Shown here piece after piece: positions 35,050 to 47,789 of a stretch of 64,000 bases of DNA; within the stretch, counting starts at the first letter, position 1, and each line of letters opens with the position of its first letter. The position numbers and the translations under genes are program-made. The notes below the pieces were generated by a model. It was not told where the DNA came from. It searched no databases and saw only the letters and a list, made by a program, of their open reading frames with translations. The DNA is from Trematomus loennbergii (lineage: Eukaryota; Chordata; Actinopteri; Perciformes; Nototheniidae), in NCBI GenBank assembly GCA_012861695.1, contig JAAOOA010000096.1:434001-498000 (forward strand), read 5' to 3'.

Positions 35050-35670
35050 GGCGCTTTCACACCGGAGTACTTTTCCCAGGAATAGTTCCGATAGTTCCTG
35101 CGATTTTGCGTTCACACCAAAAAGATCTGGAACTAGAACTTTCTTTGCGAACCTTTTCACCCCTTTTTAGTCCCTGCTAGAGAGCAGGGACTTTCCTGGG
35201 GAGAAAAAGGTTCCAATTTCTGATTGGCTGGGCGAATTGCAAACCACGCCCCGTAAAACTCTGAAAAGTTTTTGTGAAGCCGCCATTTTATTTGCTTTAT
35301 TAGCATTAGCATTAGCCCAGCGCACCAACGGAGAGAGACTAACTTATGGCAACACAAAATAAAACGTGGGATCGGTGGAGTGATGAGGAGGTGTCGGCAC
35401 TTCTGGCGATTTACTGCCACCCAAAGTCCCGGACTCCGGGGGACTCCGGGACTCCGGGTGGCAGTATACGCCGTGAAGTAGTTTGCGGCCTGCCAGTAAA
35501 CCTAAAGCAGAAGAAGAAGAAGTGACGTCAGCGGCTTCATTTGCCTAATCCTCCCTCAGGGACATATTCCGGTGTGAACGCGATTTACTAGGACAGTTAC
35601 GGGACTAAAGAGTTCGGCGGGTCTAAGTACTGGGAACTAAGTACGGCAAAGTACTTGGTGTGAAAGCGGC
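35050..35670 (+). mobile_element. PIF/Harbinger-like non-autonomous element, copy 1
   Basis: The ends are GCGCTTTCACACCGG and GGTGTGAAAGCGGC. Inner phrases recur near both ends (GTTCACACC/GGTGTGAACGCG, AGGGACTT, AGTACTT). The interior keeps the start of a Myb/SANT-like accessory ORF (35346-35525) and a GACGTCA site. A second, partial copy lies inverted at 52070-52341 with only one mismatch in its first 34 bases. The exact target duplication is not clear. Confidence 0.7.
35346..35525 (+). pseudogene. Myb/SANT-like ORF fragment of a PIF/Harbinger-type element
   Basis: A 59-codon frame runs from ATG 35346 to TGA 35523. Residues 8-23 read WDRWSDEEVSALLAIY, the W-S-D-E-E-V-x-x-L-L pattern of Myb/SANT or trihelix DNA-binding domains, which PIF/Harbinger elements encode in their second protein. 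The second and third helices with their tryptophans are missing. After Tyr23 the frame runs into Gly/Ser/Pro-rich sequence made of a GGGACTCC repeat and a Lys tail from AAG repeats, that is, non-coding parts of the element joined by internal deletion. It is unlikely to make a working protein. The reading depends on the domain motif and on the terminal repeats around it. Confidence 0.65.
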
Positions 35671-35710
35671 TCTTCTCATCCACATTAGAAATTAGCCTAT
35701 AACAACAAGG

Positions 35711-36137
35711 TTAACCCCCCTGTCGTGTTCGGGTCAAATCTGACTGATTTACTACTCTCATCCATCATAAATATTGTGTTTGATATTTGATTGCTTCAAG
35801 GCCTTATCAATTTCTCCACAGTAGACATTTGAACATGTACTATAGCTGATCACCACTTTCATTGAAGTTTGAGTGGTTGAGTAAAGTTTTGGCATCTATG
35901 GTGTCCCAGTCAAAATGTACCACCATAGAAAATGAATGGGTGACCTTAGATCCTCCATCAGATCGTACATTTTCAGTTTGTATTGTTTGAATATTCACTG
36001 CAGTTATTCAGGTAAACCAGTATTCTGAGGCATTGTTTACAGCTTTAAAGGGGTTTAAATCAAATTTGGTGATGATTGATGTTTTTTGTGTTAATGACAG
36101 ACCAGTCAAATTTGACCGTGCACAACAAAGTAAGGGG
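35711..36137. mobile_element. piggyBac-like MITE
   Basis: The left end is TTAACCCCCCTGTCGTGTTC followed by GGGTCAAATCTGAC. Read inward from the right, the other end is CCCCCTTACTTTGTTGTGCA followed by CGGTCAAATTTGAC. The shared CCCCC...GTCAAATNTGAC layout and the left TTAA fit piggyBac-type elements. The right TTAA is not preserved. Confidence 0.5.
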
Positions 36138-36182
36138 GAGAAACATACGCAACAAGGTTCACCTCCAGTTGGGACTGAAATA

Positions 36183-36185
<3 letters not shown>

Positions 36186-36249
<64 letters not shown>
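36186..36249. repeat. (AGT)n trinucleotide repeat
   Basis: About 21 uninterrupted AGT units. Translations give poly-Ser or poly-Tyr and are not genes. Confidence 0.98.
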
Positions 36250-36269
36250 TTCTTGAAGCCGAAAGATCA

Positions 36270-37944
36270 ACAGGATGATTGAGACTGAGTCTTCATCATG
36301 AGCCTGAGTCTTCACCATGAGCCTGAGTCTTCATCATGTCTTCACCATGAGCCTGAGTCTTCATCATGAGCCTGAGTCTTCATCATGTCTTCACTATGAG
36401 CCTGATTCTTCATCATGTCTACACCATGAGTCTGAGTCTTCATCATGTCTACACCATGAGTCTGAGTCTTCATCATGTCTTCACCATGAGCCTGAGTCTT
36501 CATCATGTCTTCACCATGAGCCTGAGTCTTCGTCATGAGCCAGAGTCTTCATCATGACTTCACTATGAGCCTGATTCTTCATCATGTCTTCACTATGAGC
36601 CTGAGTCTTCATCATGTCTTCACCGTGAGCCTGAGTCTTCATCATGTCTTCACCATGATCCTGAGTCTTCATCATGTCTTCACCATGAGCCTGAGTCTTC
36701 ATCATGAGCCTGAGTCTTCATCATGTCTTCACCATGATCCTGAGTCTTCATCATGTCTTCACCATGAGCCTGAGTCTTCATCATGTCTTCACTATGAGCC
36801 TGAGTCTTTATCATGTCTTCACCATGAGCCTGAGTCTTCATCATGTCTTCACCATGAGCCTGAGTCTTCATCATGTCTTCACCATGAGCCTGAGTCTTCG
36901 TCATGAGCCTGAGTCTTCATCATGACTTCACTATGAGCCTGATTCTTCATCATGTCTTCACTATGAGCCTGAGTCTTCATCATGTCTTCACCGTGAGCCT
37001 GAGTCTTCATCATGTCTTCACCATGATCCTGAGTCTTCATCATGTCTTCACCATGAGCCTGAGTCTTCATCATGAGCCTGAGTCTTCATCATGTCTTCAC
37101 CATGATCCTGAGTCTTCATCATGTCTTCACCATGAGCCTGAGTCTTCATCATGTCTTCACTATGAGCCTGAGTCTTTATCATGTCTTCACCATGAGCCTG
37201 AGTCTTCATCATGTCTTCACCATGAGCCTGAGTCTTCATCATGTCTTCACCATGAGCCTGAGTCTTCGTCATGAGCCTGAGTCTTCATCATGACTTCACT
37301 ATGAGCCTGATTCTTCATCATGTCTTCACTATGAGCCTGAGTCTTCATCATGTCTTCACCGTGAGCCTGAGTCTTCATCATGTCTTCACCATGATCCTGA
37401 GTCTTCATCATGTCTTCACCATGAGCCTGAGTCTTCATCATGAGCCTGAGTCTTCATCATGTCTTCACCATGATCCTGAGTCTTCATCATGTCTTCACCA
37501 TGAGCCTGAGTCTTCATCATGTCTTCACTATGAGCCTGAGTCTTTATCATATCTTCACCATGAGCCTGAGTCTTCATCATGTCTTCACCATGAGCCTGAG
37601 TCTTCATCATGTCTTCACCATGAGCCTGAGTCTTCGTCATGAGCCTGAGTCTTCATCATGTCTTCACCATGAGCCTGAGTCTTCATCATGTCTTCACTAT
37701 GAGCCTGAGTCTTTATCATGTCTTCACCATGAGCCTGAGTCTTCATCATGTCTTCACCATGAGCCTGAGTCTTCATCATGTCTTCACCATGAGCCTGAGT
37801 CTTCGTCATGAGCCTGAGTCTTCATCATGTCTTCACCATGAGCCTGAGTCTTCATCATGTCTTCACTATGAGCCTGAGTCTTTATCATGTCTTCACCATG
37901 AGCCTGAGTCTTCATCATGTCTTCACCATGATCCTGAGCCTTAA
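36270..37944. repeat. 30-bp minisatellite with 368-bp higher-order repeats
   Basis: The basic unit, 30 bp, joins CACCATGAGCCTGAGTCTT to CATCATGTCTT, with a shortened form lacking the CATGTCTTCAC part. Identical blocks recur every 368 bp (36535, 36903, 37271, 37639), then a 169-bp step follows (37808). Since 30 is a multiple of three, all frames stay open and read Ser-Leu-His-His or Pro-Glu-Ser-Ser repeats on the plus strand and Met-Lys-Thr-Gln repeats on the minus strand. No promoter, splice signal or codon bias supports a protein. Confidence 0.97.
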
Positions 37945-38359
37945 ATATTAGCTACAGCTCTCTCAGATGGTGGTAGCTCATTAGCTGGACCTGGTTGTTT
38001 TGTTGCTTTAGCTGGCCGGCTCTAGAGGAAGTCGAGGCTGTCTGTGTGCTGGTTGGATCAGCAGTAGCTCTTCCAGCCTCCACGTGCCTGTCATGAGCCG
38101 GTCATCTGGACACAGCATGCTGCTCAGACTGTTAGTCTGTTTTGATTACTTAATGAAAGCGTTTATCTGGACATGCTCCGTTGTTTCTCTTGTCTTGGCC
38201 CTGGGCATGTAATGAGAGCAGCCTTTTCATTGGAGGACAGAAAATGTGGGTGACGGATTTCAATGGTCTGGCTGGCGAGTCATACAGTATGGCTTCTAAC
38301 TAAATTACTGCAATTAAGGTCAGCCTCTGTCCTGCTTTAGGAGAGTCAGGAGAGTTAAC

Positions 38360-38403
38360 CACACACACACACACACACAACACACACACACACACAACAC
38401 ACA

Positions 38404-38454
<51 letters not shown>

Positions 38455-38488
38455 ACACACACACACACACACACCACACACACACACT
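38360..38488. repeat. (CA)n microsatellite, interrupted
   Basis: CA runs are broken at least five times by single-base losses or gains (CAAC, ACCAC). Confidence 0.97.
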
Positions 38489-38761
38489 CTTAGCTGTCTG
38501 AGACATTACACCATTACTGTCCGGTCTGTAAGCGAGCTGTCCTGATCAGTCAGGCCTCATTGCTAATTCAGCGACACTATTTTCCCACCATATTTTGCAG
38601 ATGTTAGAAGATATGCCGCTGTCCCTCTGTGGTGTCCGGCCCAATTAGTCCCATTACAGCCAGGCCTGTCTGGAGATGGGGGGGCACTGCCTGGAGGTGG
38701 TCAACGCAAGGCTGAGGCACACGCAAGCAGTATCTGAGATAAAGAGAAGCATTTTCACATT

Positions 38762-38777
38762 CCCCCCCCCCCCCCCC
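38762..38777. repeat. Poly-C run
   Basis: Sixteen consecutive C residues. Confidence 0.95.
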
Positions 38778-39402
38778 GTCACATTTTCGCAAAGTGGCGG
38801 CTCTCTGGGTGGGTAAAGAGATGGCCGAGGCGTGGACAGTCATGTGATGTCTGCTCAGCTGATTTGAGGTCTGATCACATTGTATCTGGGATAATGAGGC
38901 TGAGCACATGCCTGATGCTGTGCTTAGCCCCAACGGGCGACTGTAAGGATGGCCAGCTCCTTCGGACGCTTCAACAGACCACTCTGCTCACATCATGGAG
39001 CACAGCAAAGATGGCTGCTCCACAACACACAATATCTTTGACTATTGACCAATGATGAGGTGACAAATCGAATGGAAACCAATAAAAATCCACTTTACAA
39101 TGAGGTGAGTGGAGATGCTTTTAGCTAAGAAAAGAGGTTTCATATAGTTTTCACTTTAATATGACTAATTAAATCGACAACATAATAACATAATTTAATA
39201 TCATGCAACATATCTACACTGTGTTCACGATTGGCAAGTGAGTATTTTGACCATATCATCATTTTTAGGCATATTTTCCGACTCCAAGCTGTATAAACTT
39301 GAATGGAATTGGAATGGAATGGAATTTAAGCATATCAGGTGATGTGTATTTGTGTTATGAGGGCGGGTGTGGCCGAAGGAGATCAACACCCTACATGAAG
39401 GT

Positions 39403-40375
39403 GTGTATAATTATTAGGCAGCAAAATGGGCCAAAAAAGAGATTTAACTGACTTTTGAAAAGTCAAACATTTTAAAAGTCTTTCAGAGGGATGCAGCACT
39501 CTTGAAATGACTAAGATATTGGGGCGTGATCACAGAACCGTCAAAGGTTTTGTTAGTCAACAGGGTCGCAAGAAACGTGATGAGACAAATAGACGCAAAA
39601 TAACTGCCAAAGATCTGAGAAGAATCAAACGTGAAGCCACAAGGACGCCATTATCCTCCAGTGCTGTCATATTCCAGAACTGTGACCTACCTGGAGGGCC
39701 CAGAAGAGTCAGGTGTTCGGAGACATGGCCAAGGTGAGGGAGGCTGAAACCCCACTGAACAAGACACATGAGTTAAAACGTCAAGAAACATCTGGAGACA
39801 GATTTTCCAAAGGTTTTATGGACTGATGAGATGAGGGTGACTCTTGACGGACCAGATGGATGGGCCCGTGGCTCAGTACCGGGCCCAGAGCTCCACTTCG
39901 ACTCAGACCACAGCAAGGTGGAGGTGGGGTTCTGGTATGGGCAGGTTATATTGAAGAGGAGCTAGTTGGACCTTTTCAGGTTAAAGATGGACTCAAAAGA
40001 TCATGATTTTAATACAGGACAATGCTTCACCTGACCTTAACCCTTCCTCACCTGACCTTAACCCTTCCTCACCTGACCTTAACCCTTTCTCACCTGACCT
40101 TAACCCTTCCTCACCTGACCTTAACCCTTCCTCACCTGACCTTAACCCTTCCTCACCTGACCTAAACCCTTCCTCACCTGACCTAAACCCTTCCTCACCT
40201 GACCTAAACCCTTCCTCACCTGACCTAAACCCTTCCTCACCTGACCTAAACCCTTCCTCACCTGACCTAAACCCTTCCTCACCTGACCTAAACCCTATAG
40301 AGAACTTGTGGGCCCTTCTTAAACGGGAGATTAACGTTAACCTGTTCAAACCGGAGGTCGCGGGTTTCACGAAAC
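39403..40375 (+). pseudogene. Tc1/mariner-like transposase remnant
   Basis: TGTATAATTATTAGGCAGC near 39404 looks like the inner part of a Tc1-type terminal repeat. From ATG 39426 (MGQKRDLTDF, then a stop) the sequence reads as a broken Tc1-like transposase. A helix-turn-helix region (39507-39737) carries ILGRDHRTVKGFV and NRRKITAKDLRRIKREAT. A block with the first catalytic Asp (LWTDEMRVTLDGPDGWARGS, near 39816) follows, then QDN with the second Asp near 40020, then [14 protein letters not shown] with the catalytic Glu near 40300. At least one stop and one frameshift separate these parts. Between QDN and IENLW a 21-bp array has been inserted (40026-40297). The 3' end is cut off by dispersed repeat copy B. 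It is non-functional. Confidence 0.85.
40026..40297 (+). repeat. 21-bp in-frame minisatellite inside the transposase catalytic region
   Basis: Thirteen copies of a unit of the type TCACCTGACCTTAACCCTTCC each encode SPDLNPS. The first units read CTTAACCC and the later ones CTAAACCC, so at least two founder variants have spread. SPDLNP is the conserved Tc1 motif just before the catalytic IENLW. By count the expansion puts about 93 residues between the second Asp and the Glu, where the Tc1 family has 34. Confidence 0.95.
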
Positions 40376-41436
40376 TGTGTCTCAGGGCTTCTTAACATTT
40401 AAAAACCTATTAATGTGTCATACCCACTTAACGGAAGAAACTCAGCTAACTGCCGATACGAACAATTTTTACCGAAACAAAACACAAGTCTCACAAGAAG
40501 CGTCTATATGAGCCCTGAGCGAAAAAATGCTAACACACTTAGCACAGAACTCAAGGTAAAAATACCAATATTACATATCGGATCTGCACAAACAAGATAA
40601 CAAGAGATTCCACAGATTCTAGAGGTATAAGTATCATCACTGAGCGATCATCACTGAGCGATCATCACTGAGCGATCAGAACTCGCGACAGGGGAAGCAA
40701 ACACAGACATCACAACACGGAGCTTTACGGAGCAAACACGGCCAATTTGTCTAACCTTTTGCTGTTTCTGATCAAAAGTTGTGTTCAATGGCATCAAAAC
40801 GATAAAAACGCTGCTGAGGTTAATCCATAGGTTAATCCAATGTGTCTGTGTCACTTTGAAATGATTACTGATCTTCATATTTACTAGTTTGAGCCTAGGT
40901 TTCAGTTTTCAGAGCGCATCACCCTAACTCCTCAATGGTAACGTGTGTGTGTATGTGGAACATCCCCTTCAATTCTATTGGCTTTAACGATACAAAAGAG
41001 ATGTCAATCACCAAAATCGACCAATGGGTTCCAGAGAAACGGCAAATACACCCAAATACACCCAAATGACCCCAAAGGTGTTTTCTTTCTTCTAAATCTC
41101 TCTAAAAAGGTAAAATGTCACTTGTTTTGCATCAATCTTGATACAGGGTACTTGTTATATGTTATAGTTTGGATTCCTAAAGCTTTTAGTCTACTATCCC
41201 ATCATTCAAGGGTGGTTTTCACTATAAGTAATTTTTTCTTTTGGACGGAAACTATAATTTACATTTATTTACTATGTTCAATCTGAATTTACTTTAAATT
41301 AAAAACATTTATATTGATTCTGACTTTTCTACATCCAACTCACAGGTTTATCATTGCTTTGAGAAAAAAGATTATTAATTTACCCCTTTTAGAAGTGAAG
41401 ATATGGTAATTTGTTCTGGGAATGTCGTTTTCGAGC
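40376..41436. repeat. Dispersed repeat copy B
   Basis: This is the longest collinear copy of an unclassified repeat family also present at 7633-8584 (partly inverted) and 30541-30736 (3' part). A GATCATCACTGAGC-type 15-bp unit is repeated three times near 40630-40675. It starts at the break of the Tc1-like remnant and ends with TTTTCGAG, followed by LINE sequence. No coding capacity was recognised. Confidence 0.75.
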
Positions 41437-41454
41437 CTGAGACCTGAAAAACAG

Positions 41455-42553
41455 GCTCAGGGGGGCGCGAAGGAGTGGTTCAACTCTGAGTCCCTCCCGG
41501 ATGACTGAACTTCTCACCTTATCCCTAACCCTGCTGACAAAAACCCATCTCGGCCGCTTGTATCCGCAATCTCGTTCTTTCGGTCATTTTCGGAAGGAAA
41601 ATGGCCCGGTAGACAGAGAGCTTTGCCTTCTGGCTCAGCTCTCTTTTCGTCCGAACGGTGCGGTAAAGTGACTGCAGTACCGCTCGCGCTGCTCCGATTC
41701 TCCGGCCCATCTCTTGCTCCATTGTTCCCTCACTCGAGAACAAGACCCCGAGATACTTGAACTCCTTCACTTGGGGTAAGGACTCATTCCCTACTTGCAG
41801 TGGACAGTCCATCGGTTTCCTGCTGAGAACCATGGCCTCAGATTTGGAGGTGCTGATCCTCATCCCAGCCGCTTCACACTCGGTTTGCGAACCGATCCAG
41901 TGAGAGCTGAAGGTCGCAGACTGATGAAGCCATTAGAACCACATCATCTGCAAAAAGCAGTGGTGCAATCCTTAGTCCACCGAACTGCAGACCCCCTCCC
42001 CACGACTACGCCTCAAAATCCTATCCATGTATATTACAAACAGGATTGGTGACAAAGCGCAGCCCTGGCGGAGGCCAACCCTCACCGGAAATGGGTCCGA
42101 CTTACTGCCGAGGGCCCGGACACAGCTCTCGCTTTGGGAGTACAGAGATTGGATGGCCCTGAGTAGAGACCCCCTCACCCCATACTCCTGCAGCACCTCC
42201 CACAGTAACTCCCTGGGAACCCGGTCATACGCCTTCTCCAAGTCTACAAAACACATATAGACCGGATAAGCATACTCCCAGGCCCCCTCCAGGATCCTTG
42301 CGAGAGTAAAAAGCTGATCCGTCGTTCCATGACCAGGACGGAATCCGCATTGTTCCTCCTCAATCTGAGGTTCGACAATCGGCCTGACCTTCCTTTCGAG
42401 TACCTTAGAGTAAACTTTCCCGGGGAGGCTGAGTAGTGTGATGCCTCTATAATTGGCACACACCCTCTGATCCCCCTTTTTGAGAAGGGGAACCACCACC
42501 CCGGTCTGCCACTCCTTCGGTACTGTACTGTAGAGCATTGCAGTTGAACTCAA
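41455..42553 (-). pseudogene. LINE reverse transcriptase fragment (RTE-like), broken
   Basis: Read on the minus strand from 42553, the frame to 41972 holds reverse transcriptase motifs: CANYRGITLLSLPGKVYSKV, CGFRPGHGTTDQLF, CFVDLEKAYDRVP and GLRQGCALSPILF. The catalytic box LLFADDVVLMAS follows in another frame (FADD codons at 41954-41943), then KSEAMVLSRK and EFKYLGVLFSSEG (41863-41525), and RDKVRSSVIREGLRVEPLL near 41500-41460. Frameshifts near 41990 and 41880 and a small deletion near 41580 break it. The endonuclease domain and both ends are missing. The YRGI...GLRQGC style suggests an RTE-type LINE, but the clade is not certain. Such enzymes copy their RNA at a nicked target; this copy cannot. 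Confidence 0.88.
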
Positions 42554-42703
42554 TTTATGAATTAGTGACTGAGAAGAAATTTCTGATAAAACAATAAAAC
42601 TGTGAAATTGACTATGTTGTTACATTTTAATGCTCTGAAAACGTATCTGAATTTAACAGCAAAACATGACTAGTATTAGCAACCTCTGAAATATCCAAAT
42701 TAA

Positions 42704-43021
42704 AGGTAGGGTAGGTAAGTTTGAGAAACCGGCTCGGTGTACACTTTTTGTTATATTCCATGGAATGCTCCATCCCGATAGCAATGAATATAAGTGCTTT
42801 GACAAAAAATCCATAACAAAATTTCATCAAAATAACTGGATGGCCTACCTGCCTGTCAGCCTTCCATCTGTGCACAAACTTATCTCGTGCCCTCATTGGT
42901 CATGTGCGCGTTCGTGTGTGTTGGAGGAGGGGCTCTATAAGGAAGTGGCAGATTTTCTCCGGTTGTGTATTTTCAAATTCTAGCGATCTCGAGCCGGTTT
43001 CTCAAACTTACCTACCCTACC
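42704..43021. mobile_element. TTAA-flanked MITE with 33-bp terminal repeats
   Basis: TTAA at 42700-42703 and 43022-43025 flanks near-perfect inverted ends that begin GGTAGGGTAGGTAAGTTTGA and continue to AACCGGCTCG. The left end has one extra A. The TTAA target fits Kolobok or piggyBac types. It is 318 bp and non-coding. Confidence 0.85.
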
Positions 43022-43025
43022 TTAA

Positions 43026-43455
43026 CCAAAGAGTAGCTCCTTAAGTAGATTTATACTTTCTAGCAATAGAAATGACATGCTATATTCTAACTCTTCTACC
43101 TTTAAACCACCTAGTAAAGTCTTGCTGATTACCTTAAAGGTTGTTTGTTCTCCTGATAGGTAACAGTGTTGCATTGGGTTAGCAGAGCATATACAGCATG
43201 GTAAGAGCTAAGTAAGGACCAGGTGTGTACAGCAGATATTTGAGAAACAAGTGGTTAAAGAGACTAAAGAAAAATAAAGGCGGTCCCCTCTTTCTTCACT
43301 TGGTTTGGTAAGATAATCAAAATAACTCCTGCCAGGCTTTCTTTCACTACAACTGTGAAGATATGATTTAACTAAGCAGTACAACTCTGAGTCCTGGGGA
43401 AGTCTGCTATGTGGGAAGTAAACAAGATCCGTCTGACCCGCTCAAGAGGAGCAAT
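43026..43455. other. Non-coding stretch between two transposons
   Basis: No gene or repeat end was recognised. Confidence 0.4.
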
Positions 43456-43463
43456 GATGTAAC

Positions 43464-44589
43464 CAGTGGCGAGCCCTCTAGGGCCTAAGATATTCTAAAA
43501 AATAATATTTGAAAACATAAAAAAAAAAACATCTTTTTTTTTATATATTTAAAAAATATATTTTTTTAGTTCTATTTTTCATTAGTTTTACCAAAAATAA
43601 TTTGATTTAATTGTATTTAAAATGACATTTCCAAAGAAATAAATCCTTCAAATCTGCCTGTTTAGTTTCTGTTGGAATGTGAATGGTTAAATGAAAGAAG
43701 CTCCTTTGGCCCTCTCTGCGAGCCATCTGTGCTGTAAATTCACAGAGGGCCCGCTATAGTAACTCAATGAGAGAGTAATGTCAAATGACAGTACAATTGA
43801 CCAATCATATCTTCCCTCTAAATGGGTGGGCTTTATTTTCACGGACTTTATGACAAGTTCCGCCCGCTGTGAAGTCTATGCAAGTGGTGCAGTGACGCGT
43901 CCTAAAACCCGGAAGTAAGCTGCGCTTGGGTTCCCTCGACAAAAAAGCAATGGGATTTCTCCATAGGATTTTGGAAAAATAGCTCGAAATAAGGTCTGTG
44001 GAAAACGAACCTGTTAGATAAATGCACGTTTTGTTCAGCCGGATAATATCCACATGTCTACCCTACTTTTATAATTTTCTAATCATAAATCAAATCGATA
44101 GATTTATGATCGATAGATTTATGATTAGCATAAGTTTGTTCATGATGGCTCATGTCAGTGACAGTGATGACATCGTTGCGAAATTATTAACCGAGACATT
44201 TTCAAGATTGAGTTACAATGATAAACTGGAGTGGCAAAGGATCAGCTGCATGACCCCGCCATCAAGTGCTTAATCCAAAAGGACAGGAGAATGGACTTTG
44301 TGTTTAAGTGATTTGATCATCAGAGGTAGGACTAAGTCATTTTCAATGTGGGCCGCCGTGCCGACTTAATTCATTTGTAATTGTTACTTGGCTGTGGGTG
44401 CCCTGTCATGATAGGTGTTTATATAAATGGTGTTGTTTTGTGTGGTAGAGGGTCGCTGTCATTGATGCGCTTGGCACCCCGGGCCGCTGTTTTGATATTC
44501 CGCTGAAGTATACGCTGAGACGTAATAACTCTTCTTTTTTTTTTCAAGGGAAGAGGGGGGGGGGGGGTCAGAGTCACGGCTCGCCACTG
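43464..44589 (+). mobile_element. hAT element with perfect 8-bp target duplication
   Basis: The ends are CAGTGGCGAGCC and GGCTCGCCACTG. GATGTAAC flanks both sides (43456-43463 and 44590-44597). At 1126 bp it keeps only the start of a transposase-like frame (44145-44273). It contains a TTATGATCGATAGATTTATG duplication near 44105 and a G run near the right end (44555-44567). Confidence 0.9.
44145..44273 (+). pseudogene. hAT transposase N-terminal fragment (ZMYM1/TTF-type-like)
   Basis: ATG 44145 opens a 42-codon frame, MAHVSDSDDIVAKLLTETF followed by SRLSYNDKLEWQRI, and it stops at 44271-44273. The acidic start, the D-I-V-x-x-L-L helix and the F-S-x-L-S-Y-x-x-K-L pattern resemble, from memory, the opening of TTF-type or ZMYM1-like hAT transposases, where GRPTP normally follows. 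Here the tail reads SCMTPPSSA, a possible decayed version. It lies in the hAT element at 43464-44589. No zinc finger or catalytic domain remains. Confidence 0.5.
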
Positions 44590-44597
44590 GATGTAAC

Positions 44598-45701
44598 AGT
44601 TGGGTGATGGAGATGACATATGCTCATATTCAGTTGGATAAATATTGTCTTAGGGACATCTACCTAAAGATTTTAGTGCCGCAGGGATTTTATAAGAATT
44701 ATTATCTTTGAATCCTGTGTTATGATCATGTTTTTGTCCAATGGTTCATGGGTCAGCATCATTCTCACCGTGTAGCATCCATCTGATGCTCCATTGTTAA
44801 ACCATAGTGCACCTTGTTTTGCTGATGTCTAATCTACTGAAACTTATCTTTGTCAACATTATCATTACTTATTTGACAACCAGATGCAATAACTGTAGTT
44901 TCCCTTTGTTGGTGGTCTCTTTTTAACCAGACTTTGAGAAATCAAGTAAGAGCCGTTTAGGCGTATCATTATTTATGGTAAACATTGTAGGCAGGAGGCT
45001 TGGAACATTGTATCTCTGATTATCGGCCCCTACAACACCTATACAATATATAAGAGTTCAACATTATATTAGCTTTGATGAGAGCAACACAGTGTTGCTT
45101 GGCATGCCAGCAGACACCCAGACGGCTGAAAGCACAGAAATAATCAAATGAATCTGTGGTGAAACTAAGATTTTAGAGACAAAAACAGCGCAGGATTTAA
45201 CAAGGTCCATTTGGTTCTGTTGAGACCATCAGGCTGTATGTGGAGAGATGCAACAGCTGTTCACAACCACTGTTCCCCGAGAGCTGAGGGCCTCCAACAG
45301 GCCCCAAGAGGCGAGCTGCGTCACCTGCGAGCTCGCTTTGCATAGATAATAGTGCACGGGCCCCGGCACTTATTCCCATCAGGCTCCATTCCCCTCTCTA
45401 GGTCCAAAGGGGCTTCCATGTCCTTCTGCAGAAACATCATCCTCACGCTGCACACATAATGGCATCTTTTGACACATGCACGCACACACTCACAATAATC
45501 AGGAGTGTAACCTGGGTGCCTGGAGGACGCTTGGGTTTGCCAGCAGAGGCCCCAAATCTGAGATAATCTGTGTCATTCATATTGGCTGTCTGACACAAAT
45601 GATCTGATAATGCTCATGTGAAGTGAATTAACAGCTGTTGTTTGAATGGCCCTAATGTCTAGCCATTCATCAATTTCACAGGATTATGTTGTTGACCAGA
45701 G
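44598..45701. other. Non-coding stretch
   Basis: No gene was recognised. The sequence is single-copy in appearance. Confidence 0.4.

Positions 45702-47789
<2,088 letters not shown>

Larger units (their letters stand above)
37945..39402. other. Non-coding stretch
   Basis: No gene was recognised. It contains a (CA)n run and a C run. About 38520-38740 and 38820-39000 are single-copy with balanced composition. Confidence 0.35.

Noticed and set aside
34657..35160. 167-codon minus-strand frame
   Set aside because: It extends into the PIF-like element, with no domain or splice signals. It is considered chance.
36317..37944. Overlapping repetitive frames on both strands (up to 123 codons)
   Set aside because: The 30-bp unit is a multiple of three, so all frames stay open. 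Period and identity show a satellite, not a protein family.
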